From Xanthomonas codiaei (lineage in GTDB: Bacteria; Pseudomonadota; Gammaproteobacteria; Xanthomonadales; Xanthomonadaceae), in NCBI RefSeq assembly GCF_002939785.1, contig NZ_MDEC01000004.1, positions 62,001 through 126,000 of the forward strand: a DNA stretch of 64,000 nucleotides, given 5' to 3'. The notes beneath the pieces are model-generated. The model searched no databases, was not told where the DNA came from, and was given only the letters and a program-made list of their open reading frames with translations. The position numbers were made by a program, and so were the translations under genes. Positions within the stretch are counted from its first letter, which is position 1, and each line of letters begins with the position of its first letter. This document shows positions 1-6,624 of this stretch, one piece after another.

Positions 1-999
1 CAGCGCATTGCCGTTGCCGTCGGTAGCGCCCTTGAGGAACAGCTCGCCCTTGGCATCCAGGATGCGGATTTCCACGTTCTTGATCGCCTCACCGCTTTGC
101 AGCGAGGCGGTGTGCACGAACAGCTTGTCCTTGTAGGCGCGCGTATGCAGGCCGATGTCGCTGACGGTGAAGAACGCGGTATCGAATTCGTTGCCGAAGC
201 TGCCGGCGCGCTTCATCACCGCAAAGTACAGGCCCGGCTCCTGCAGCTCCTTGATGTCCTGCGTGGGCAGGTAGGTCAGCACGCGCTCGTTCTGCTTGCC
301 GCCCAGGATGAACCGGTTGACGTAGACCGGGTCGGCCAGCTTGGACAACGGCTCCTTGCCGCTGTACTCGCTCTCCAACTCCCAGCTGCCGCGGCGCCCG
401 CCGCGCTGAAAATGCTGGAAGAACGCCGGCAGCGACTTCTCGCGCACGCGCAGGAATTCCACGTCCACTTCCGGCACGTTGACCGACACCACCGGCAGGC
501 CGCGGCTTTCGCGCGCGGGCAGCACGCTGCCCTGCGAGGCGAACCCGGCCACCGGCTGCAACTGGCCGGTATAGACCTTTTGCTTGAGCGGCTTGCCCAG
601 CCGGCTGCCGTCGGCGGCCAGCAGGTTGGCGTCGACCAGTACCGTGTAGTCCTTGGCGGCCTCGACATACGGATAGCGCAGGGTCTTGCCGTCGTCGGAC
701 AGCGACCAGCTGCTGTCGCCGTTGCCGACCTTTTCCTCGAAACGCACCAGCGCATCGAAATCCTGCGTGCCGACCAGCGGCCGGGAGAATTCAAGCGCCA
801 GCGACACGCCATCGCTGGTCTGGTCGGGATAGGCGCGCGCCAGCGCAAAACCGGTGATGGCCTGCGTGTCGCCCTTGATCGCCTCGCCGCTGGCCGCCGG
901 CAGCTGGCCGCTCTCATTGCGCCTGCAGGCCACGCTGCCCAGCGCCACCGCCAGCAACGCCACCCACAGCAGCATGCGCTGCATGCCCGACGCCCTCAT
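1..999 (-). CDS. Alpha-2-macroglobulin family lipoprotein, N-terminal part (runs off window)
   Basis: Minus-strand frame open from position 999 to the window edge, so only the first ~333 residues are seen. The N-terminus has a basic start, a hydrophobic stretch and a lipobox-like SVAC near residue 25, so it should be an envelope lipoprotein. The body (for example GFALARAYPDQTSDGVSLAL, then VYVNRFILGGKQNERVLTYL) resembles the N-terminal macroglobulin domains of bacterial alpha-2-macroglobulins (YfhM type), which trap proteases in the periplasm. The thioester region would lie outside the window. ATG codons at 999, 984 and about 1020 are all in frame; 999 is a compromise. The family call is from memory of the sequence type, not a search. 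Confidence 0.75.
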   Translation of the reverse strand, partial: MRASGMQRMLLWVALLAVALGSVACRRNESGQLPAASGEAIKGDTQAITGFALARAYPDQTSDGVSLALEFSRPLVGTQDFDALVRFEEKVGNGDSSWSLSDDGKTLRYPYVEAAKDYTVLVDANLLAADGSRLGKPLKQKVYTGQLQPVAGFASQGSVLPARESRGLPVVSVNVPEVDVEFLRVREKSLPAFFQHFQRGGRRGSWELESEYSGKEPLSKLADPVYVNRFILGGKQNERVLTYLPTQDIKELQEPGLYFAVMKRAGSFGNEFDTAFFTVSDIGLHTRAYKDKLFVHTASLQSGEAIKNVEIRILDAKGELFLKGATDGNGNAL

Positions 1000-1240
1000 C
1001 CCTGATCCCCGGCTGTCCATTCGTGCTATCCCATGACTGAGGCGCCCAGTATAGCGACGTGCCTCACCCGCATGCGTGGCGCGGCAGCACAGGCATCGCT
1101 CCTCTGGCGCTCCGCGTCCTGGTCTTCAGCGGCCTCGGGCAGGGAGTCCTGGCGGTTGCTGGATCGGCTGCGCGCAGGCGCATCGAGCAGGGCACCTGGA
1201 CTCGATGCGTCTTGGGTGGGCTGAAAGGGATTTCCCAACA

Positions 1241-1290
1241 GCCCCTCATCCGCCCTTCGGGCACCTTCTCCCGCACGCGGGAGAAGGGGG
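1241..1290. repeat. REP-like palindromic element, solitary copy
   Basis: A ~50-bp element reading CCCCTCATCCGCCCTTCGGG then CACCTTCTCCCG with an internal GCGGGAGAAGG arm. It is the inverse orientation of the copies at 1371-1720 and 9461-9511. The arms CTTCTCCCG and CGGGAGAAG form a strong hairpin. This motif is a common intergenic repeat of Xanthomonas chromosomes. Confidence 0.8.
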
Positions 1291-1370
1291 GCCAGGCTGG
1301 ATGGACGTCTATCTGGCCCGCACGCGCGTCATTGCCCCAAGTGGCCAGCAACGCCACCAAGCTCATGCCT

Positions 1371-1720
1371 CTCCCTTCCCCCATTTGACGGGAGAAGGTG
1401 CGCGAAGAGCGGATGAGGGGGTGGTTCAAGGAAATACGAAGGCTCTCAGCAACGCCGCGATGCTCGTGCCCTTCCCTTCTCCCGTTCGCGGGAGAAGGTG
1501 CCCGAAGGGCGGATGAGGGGGCGGTTCACGGGAATACCAAGGCTCCCAGCATCGCCGCGATGCTCGTGCCCTTCCCTTCTCCCGTTCGCGGGAGAAGGTG
1601 CCCGAAGGGCGGATGAGGGGGCGGTTCAAGGAAATACCAAGGCTCCCAGCAACGCCGCGATGCTCGTGCCCTTCCCTTCTCCCGTTCGCGGGAGAAGGTG
1701 CCCGAAGGGCGGATGAGGGG
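1371..1720. repeat. Tandem array of 100-bp units, each ending in a REP-like hairpin
   Basis: One partial unit (1371-1420) is followed by three near-identical 100-bp units at 1421-1520, 1521-1620 and 1621-1720. Each begins G(C/T)GGTTCAAGGAAATAC or a close variant, continues through CGCCGCGATGCTCGTGCC and ends with the hairpin CTTCTCCCGTTCGCGGGAGAAGG followed by CGGATGAGGGG. The last two units differ at only a few bases, which suggests recent duplication. The whole 1000-1758 gap holds no convincing gene; the many ORFs across it are repeat translations. Confidence 0.85.
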
Positions 1721-1758
1721 CAGTCCACGCCGCCACGCCGGAGTTTGCAGCAGGCATC

Positions 1759-2751
1759 TCAGCGCAGCAGTTGTCGCATGTACAACGCAATCAACGCCGG
1801 CTTGTCCAGGCGCAGGCACGCCTGCACGTTCGGTGCGCCTGGCACTTCGCGGGTGTAGCCCTGCGCGTCCACGTCCAGGTGCAGCGGGGTGGTCGGACAT
1901 AGCTGCGGCTGCAGCAACCAGGCCACCGGCACCACATCGAACACCGTCGGGGTGGCGCTGGCCCAGGGCTGGTCGGTGTTGCGCCATTGGTAGTAGAGCT
2001 GGGTCAGCGCATCGGTCAGACCGTCGCCATGCGCGAACAGCGCGATACGTTCGGGCTCTTCCAGCCCGACCTGGGTGGCATCCAGCGGTAGCAGCACGAT
2101 GGGTACGCCCGCAGCGAACACCCGTTGCGCCGCAGGCACGTCGGCCAGGATGTTGTATTCCGGTGCCGGCGCACTGGCCGGGCGATACGCGGACTTGCCG
2201 TAGCCCGCCCGCGCCGAGCCGCCCATCGCCACGATGCGCTTGAGCTTGGCAAAGCCGGCCGGATCGCGTTGCTGCGCCAACGCGGCATCGGTCATCGGGC
2301 CCAGCACCAGCAAGGTCACTTCGCCCGGATGACGCCGCGCCTGCTGCAGGATCATCGCCGCCGCATCCGGCAACCCGGCCGGCAGCTGCCCCTTGGCGGC
2401 CCAGCGCGCTTGGCTGAAGGCAATCGTGCTGGTCGTGGGTGCCCCCACCGCCAACGCAATCTCGCCGCGCCCGGCCTGCTGCAGCAAGCGCTGCAACAAC
2501 TGCGCACGCAAGCGGGTGTCGCCCCAGGCCGAGGCAATACCCAGCACGTCCAGCTGCGGGCTGCGCAACAACAGGCCCAACGCGAAGGCATCGTCGATGT
2601 CGTCGCCGATGTCGGTGGAAACAACCACCTTCTCGGCCGCCAGCGGCACGGCTGCGCGCGGTTCGGCCGGTGCAGGACGTTGCGCCCACGCAACGCCGGA
2701 CACGCACACCATCGCCACCATCACCCATACCCGTTGCCGGATCCGCTGCAT
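1759..2751 (-). CDS. Secreted inosine/uridine-preferring nucleoside hydrolase family protein
   Basis: 330 residues. A signal peptide of about 23 residues (MQRIRQRVWV..., ending VAWAQ) sends it to the periplasm or outside. The mature protein starts with the family metal-binding loop STDIGDDIDDAFALG near residue 45 and has later family blocks (LLVLGPMTDAA, VAMGGSA, EYNILADVPAA, a VFDVVPVAWL segment). The family hydrolyses the N-glycosidic bond of ribonucleosides to base plus ribose. The first Asp of the usual DTD loop is Ser here. It lies 77 bp downstream of a TonB-dependent receptor on the same strand, but a strong terminator separates them. A nucleoside-scavenging pairing is plausible inference only. 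Confidence 0.85.
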   Translation of the reverse strand: MQRIRQRVWVMVAMVCVSGVAWAQRPAPAEPRAAVPLAAEKVVVSTDIGDDIDDAFALGLLLRSPQLDVLGIASAWGDTRLRAQLLQRLLQQAGRGEIALAVGAPTTSTIAFSQARWAAKGQLPAGLPDAAAMILQQARRHPGEVTLLVLGPMTDAALAQQRDPAGFAKLKRIVAMGGSARAGYGKSAYRPASAPAPEYNILADVPAAQRVFAAGVPIVLLPLDATQVGLEEPERIALFAHGDGLTDALTQLYYQWRNTDQPWASATPTVFDVVPVAWLLQPQLCPTTPLHLDVDAQGYTREVPGAPNVQACLRLDKPALIALYMRQLLR

Positions 2752-2771
2752 GTCCTCACTCCTGCCGCCAT

Positions 2772-2802
2772 AAAAAAAACCGCCGGCAGGATCGCCGGCG
2801 GC
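2772..2802 (-). terminator. Rho-independent terminator of the TonB-dependent receptor gene
   Basis: On the minus strand CCGCCGGC-GATCCT-GCCGGCGG is followed directly by eight T residues. It lies 27 bp past the receptor stop and just upstream of the nucleoside hydrolase, which therefore probably has its own promoter or depends on read-through. Confidence 0.9.
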
Positions 2803-2828
2803 TGGATGCTGCTACACGCCGGCGCCGA

Positions 2829-5045
2829 TCAGAAATTGGCGCGGAACTGCGCACCGACGATGCGCGGGTCGTTGATGAAGCCGGTGAGGTTGTTGAAGTC
2901 GATCGCACCGGTCACGCGGATCTGGTTGGTGCAGTTGCGGCAGAACACCGACAACTCGTACGCACCGGCACCCCAGTTGTAGCCGATCTTGGCGCCGCCT
3001 TCGACCAGCGGCGGGCCGGTGAATTCCTTGGAGTCGTACAGGAAGAAATTCACCTCGCTGCGGTAGGACCAGTCGGTGTAGAAGAACAATTCACCGTCCT
3101 CGCCCATCGGGATGCCGTAACGCAGCGTGGCGTTGGCCATCCACTTGGAGGCCTGGGGCAGGTCGTTACCATCGATCAGCGCGCGGCCGGCCGCGTTGAG
3201 CGGGTCGGTCACGGTGCAGGTACGGCACACGCCCACCGACAGGCTGGGATCGTCGATGCGGGTCCAGTTATAGGCGCCGCCGGCGGTCACGCGCAGGTTC
3301 TGGGTGAGCAGCGCCTCGAAATCGAACTCGGCGCCGCGCGCCTTGGTCTTGTCGGCATTGAGCAGGCGCACGTCGTTGGACGCGCCGCCCACCGCGGTGA
3401 GCTGCTGGTTCTTGACCCGAAAATCGTAGATGTCGAAGCTCAGGCGCGCACGGTTGTCGAACAGGTCGGACTTGATGCCGATCTCGAACGAATCCACCGT
3501 CTCCGGCTCGGCCACGGTCAGCGGTGCGGTGGCCGACGGCACGCCGAAGCTGGCCCCGCGGAAACCGCGTGCCGCGCGTGCATACACATTGACGTCGTCG
3601 TTGATGGAGAACGTGGCCGCCAGGTCGCCGGTGACCTTGGAGTTGTCGGTCTCGCCGCTGGACGGGGTCTGCAGCACGACGCGATCCAGCGCCAGCACGT
3701 CGAAGGTCTTCTTGTCGTAGGTGTAGCGGATGCCGGCGCGCAGGTTCAGCCGGTCGGTGGCCGCGTAGTTCAACGAGCCGAACGCCGCCCACGAGGTATT
3801 GCGCTGGCGGGTCAGCTGGTAGCTGGCCAGGGCGCCGCCACCGAAGGTGTTGTAGGTGTAGTTTTCGCCTTCCACATCGTCGTGGAAGTAGTACAGGCCA
3901 GCCTGCCAGTTGAGCGGGCCCGCGTACTGCGATTCGGCACGCAGTTCCTGGCTGTACTGATCCAGGCTCTTGATGCCGCCGGCGGTTTCCACCGGGAACG
4001 GAATGACGCCCGGGCCGGACGGCGGCGCGAACACCGCGCCGAAGCCGCCGTCGATGTCGCCGCGGCTGTAGTACTTGCCAATGCCTTCGTAGGCGGTGAT
4101 CGAGTGCAGCGCGATGTCGCCCAGGTCCCAGGTCAGGTTGGCGCTGCCGCCGTAGGTCTGCAGTTCCTGAGTGTTGGCGCCGTCGATGAAGGATTTTTCC
4201 GCATCGAAGCCATCCACCAGCTGATTGGTGCCGGGCTGGATGATGTTGGCGCGGAACAGCCGCGCGGTGCCGTCCAGGTGGCGCGCATGCGCATTGAACA
4301 AGGCGCTGAAATCGTCGCTGGCCTGGTACAGCAACTGCAGGCGCACGGCCGAGTCGGTATAGCCTTCCAGGTCGCGGCCGTCGCGGTTTTCCACCCAGTC
4401 GTCGCGGCGCTGGCCCAGTGTGGACAGACGCGCCGCCCAATGCTCGCCCATGGCGATGCTCAAACCGCTTTCCAGGGTCATGGTGCCGTAAGTGCCGTAG
4501 GACAGGCTGGCGTAGCCGTCGTTGGCGCCGATGGTCGGCTTGACCGAATTGAACTTGACCACGCCGGCCGGCGTGTTGCGGCCGAACAGCGTGCCTTGCG
4601 GGCCGCGCAGCACCTCCAGGCCTTCCAGATCGAAGATCGGGAAGCCCTTCAGGAAGGCGTTTTCCTGCACCACGTCGTCATAGATCAACGACACCGGCTG
4701 CGAGGCATAGGTGTTGAAATCGGTGTTGCCGTAGCCGCGGATGTACACGCGCGGGAACACGCGGCCGTTGGACGATTCGATGTTCAGGCTGGGCGCCTTG
4801 CCGGCCAGCACGCGGATATCCGAGCCACTGGTGGCGATGGCATCCAGGAATTCCGGCCGCAGCACCGAGGCGGACACCGGCACGTCCTTGGAATCTTCCG
4901 AACGGCGCTCGACGGTCACCTTGACCGCATCCAGGCGCACGACACCGTCGTCGCTGGGCGCCTGCTGCGCGGCAGCGTGGAGCGGGAGGAAAGAAGCGAC
5001 GGCAACGGCAAGCGCGCTGATCTTGAACGACCGGCTGGCTGACAT
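2829..5045 (-). CDS. TonB-dependent outer-membrane receptor
   Basis: 738 residues. The signal peptide ends near LPLHAAAQ (residues 20-27). The plug domain follows (about 40-160; VTVERRSEDSKDVPVSASVL, then the strongly conserved LEVLRGPQGTLFGRNTPAG). A beta-barrel fills the rest and ends with the aromatic outer-membrane signature FRANF. It imports a ligand across the outer membrane using TonB-ExbBD energy; the substrate cannot be read from sequence. The plug resembles pesticin/siderophore-type receptors. The start is backed by GGAG 7 bases upstream. The only neighbour on the same transcription side is a secreted nucleoside hydrolase, so a nucleoside-type substrate is an alternative. No TonB box was assigned with confidence. 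Confidence 0.92.
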   Translation of the reverse strand: MSASRSFKISALAVAVASFLPLHAAAQQAPSDDGVVRLDAVKVTVERRSEDSKDVPVSASVLRPEFLDAIATSGSDIRVLAGKAPSLNIESSNGRVFPRVYIRGYGNTDFNTYASQPVSLIYDDVVQENAFLKGFPIFDLEGLEVLRGPQGTLFGRNTPAGVVKFNSVKPTIGANDGYASLSYGTYGTMTLESGLSIAMGEHWAARLSTLGQRRDDWVENRDGRDLEGYTDSAVRLQLLYQASDDFSALFNAHARHLDGTARLFRANIIQPGTNQLVDGFDAEKSFIDGANTQELQTYGGSANLTWDLGDIALHSITAYEGIGKYYSRGDIDGGFGAVFAPPSGPGVIPFPVETAGGIKSLDQYSQELRAESQYAGPLNWQAGLYYFHDDVEGENYTYNTFGGGALASYQLTRQRNTSWAAFGSLNYAATDRLNLRAGIRYTYDKKTFDVLALDRVVLQTPSSGETDNSKVTGDLAATFSINDDVNVYARAARGFRGASFGVPSATAPLTVAEPETVDSFEIGIKSDLFDNRARLSFDIYDFRVKNQQLTAVGGASNDVRLLNADKTKARGAEFDFEALLTQNLRVTAGGAYNWTRIDDPSLSVGVCRTCTVTDPLNAAGRALIDGNDLPQASKWMANATLRYGIPMGEDGELFFYTDWSYRSEVNFFLYDSKEFTGPPLVEGGAKIGYNWGAGAYELSVFCRNCTNQIRVTGAIDFNNLTGFINDPRIVGAQFRANF

Positions 5046-5300
5046 GGGAAGACTCCGGATTCTGGTGGCGGGGCGGCTGCCTGGCCTGCATGCCGCGGTG
5101 CAACAGAATTAACACGATTTACACAATTATGGCAGAGCCCGTACGAAAAAGTTTTCATAATTCGACGTTGCGTTCGAATTAATGCAACACCCCAGTGCAA
5201 TTCGTGCGCCAGGTCGATGCCAATCTCCCGGCCGCACGTTCGCGTGACGGCGTCCGTAGCGGTCGCTCGTCCGCATCGGCGACGCGCGGCCGCCGCTCAC
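5046..5300 (-). promoter_or_regulatory. Receptor promoter region with AATTCGA inverted repeat
   Basis: 255 bp between prpF and the receptor. The 5105-5190 part is markedly AT-rich for this genome. It contains the perfect inverted repeat AATTCGA-CGTTGCGT-TCGAATT at 5159-5180, about 115 bp upstream of the receptor start, which has the size and symmetry of an operator. I do not recognise the cognate regulator, and it is not a clear Fur box. No gene is seen here. Confidence 0.5.
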
Positions 5301-6488
5301 TCACTGCGGCGCGGGCACCCGCACCCAGCCTTCCATCAGCACCCGCGCACTGCGGCTCATCAGCGCCTTGGTGACCTGCCACTGCCCATCGACCCGTGTC
5401 GCCTCGGCCCCCACCCGCAAGGTGCCCGATGGATGCCCGAACCGCACTGCCGAGCGTGCCGCGCCGCCGGCCGCCAGATTGACCAGCGTGCCCGGCACGG
5501 CCGCCGCGGTGCCGATGGCGACCGCCGCGGTGCCCATCATCGCGTGATGCAGCTTGCCCATCGACATCGCCCGTACCAGCAGGTCGATCTCGGCCGCATG
5601 CACCGGCTTACCGCTGGAGGCGACGTAGTCCGCAGGCGGCGCGACGAAGGCCACCTTGGGCGTGTGCTGGCGCGTGGCCGCCTCTTCCAGTCGCGCGATC
5701 AAGCCCATGCGAACCGCACCGTGGGCGCGCAAGGTCTCGAACATGGCCAGCGCACGCGGGTCGCCATTGATGGCGTCCTGCAGTTCGGTGCCGGTGTAGC
5801 CCAGGTCGCGCGCATTGACGAAGATGGTCGGAATGCCGGCGTTGATTAGCGTTGCATCGAGCCGGCCAAGGCCGGGAATGTCCAGCTGGTCGATGAGGTT
5901 GCCGGTGGGAAACATCGCCCCGCCCTCGCCTTCGGCATCGTCGGCCGGGTCGAGGAACTCCAGCTGCACCTCGGCCGCCGGAAAGGTCACCCCGTCCAGT
6001 TCGAAGTCGCCGGTTTCCTGCACCTGGCCATCGCTCATCGGCACGTGCGCCACGATGGTCTTGCCGATGTTGGCCTGCCAGATCCGCACCGTTGCCACGC
6101 CATCGCGCGGCAGCGTTGCGGCATCGACCAGGCCGCTGGCAATGGCAAACGGCCCCACTGCCGCCGACAGGTTGCCGCAGTTGCCGCTCCAGTCGACGAA
6201 CGCGCTGTCGATGGACACCTGCCCGAACAGGTAGTCCACATCATGATCCGGCCGCGCGCTGGTGGAGACGATCACGCTCTTGCTGGTGCTCGAGGTCGCC
6301 CCGCCCATGCCATCGATCTGTTTGCCATAGGGATCGGGGCTACCGATCACCCGCAGCAACAGCGCATCGCGTCCAGCGCCGGGCTGCTGCGCCGCTGCGG
6401 GCAGATCCTGCAGCCGGAAGAACACGCCCTTGCTGGTGCCGCCGCGCAGGTAGGTGGCAGGGATGCGGATTTGCGGAAGATGGGTCAT
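5301..6488 (-). CDS. prpF: 2-methylaconitate cis-trans isomerase PrpF (AcnD accessory protein)
   Basis: 395 residues, the usual length of PrpF. It belongs to the diaminopimelate-epimerase fold group. Lys70 (STSK) and Cys104 (WSGNCGNLSAA) match residues implicated in Shewanella PrpF isomerisation. The enzyme converts the product of AcnD into the 2-methylaconitate isomer used by aconitase, allowing the methylcitrate cycle to run without PrpD. It is the last gene of the prpB-prpC-acnD-prpF order. The 65-bp gap from acnD is filled by a genus-type repeat, so translation is probably not coupled. Confidence 0.95.
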   Translation of the reverse strand: MTHLPQIRIPATYLRGGTSKGVFFRLQDLPAAAQQPGAGRDALLLRVIGSPDPYGKQIDGMGGATSSTSKSVIVSTSARPDHDVDYLFGQVSIDSAFVDWSGNCGNLSAAVGPFAIASGLVDAATLPRDGVATVRIWQANIGKTIVAHVPMSDGQVQETGDFELDGVTFPAAEVQLEFLDPADDAEGEGGAMFPTGNLIDQLDIPGLGRLDATLINAGIPTIFVNARDLGYTGTELQDAINGDPRALAMFETLRAHGAVRMGLIARLEEAATRQHTPKVAFVAPPADYVASSGKPVHAAEIDLLVRAMSMGKLHHAMMGTAAVAIGTAAAVPGTLVNLAAGGAARSAVRFGHPSGTLRVGAEATRVDGQWQVTKALMSRSARVLMEGWVRVPAPQ

Positions 6489-6497
6489 GGGTGAGAG

Positions 6498-6624
6498 CCC
6501 GGGAGTGGGTATTGGGGATCAGCGCGGCGATATGACGCCGGTAGCCATTGACGTTAGTGCGCTCGCGCTGCCGATGTCGCTTGCAACGAATCTCGATTCC
6601 CGACTCCCGATTCCCGGCTCTCCA
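6498..6624. repeat. Inverted GGGATTCGGGAATCG-type repeat overlapping the acnD 3' end
   Basis: The left arm (about 6498-6516, GGGAGTGGGTATTGGGGA) and right arm (about 6590-6624, CGATTCCCGACTCCCGATTC) are imperfect inverted copies of the intergenic motif also found at 34890-34985, 35588-35677, 62157-62185 and 63505-63545. The right arm lies inside the acnD reading frame and encodes the final residues RESGVGNRDS of that protein. Confidence 0.7.

Noticed and set aside
97-1005. 302-codon plus-strand frame at the left edge
   Set aside because: It is the antisense shadow of the alpha-2-macroglobulin gene: His/Arg/Gln-rich composition, no family and no ribosome-binding site.
1371-1720. CRISPR array
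   Set aside because: Units are 100 bp with no unique spacers; repeat and spacer are copied together. No cas genes are nearby.
2439-5042. 867-codon plus-strand frame
   Set aside because: Antisense to the TonB-dependent receptor, which has a signal peptide, plug motif and C-terminal Phe. The plus frame is low-complexity shadow.
5105-5190. Fur box upstream of the receptor
   Set aside because: No match close to the 19-bp Fur consensus; the inverted repeat there has a different sequence.
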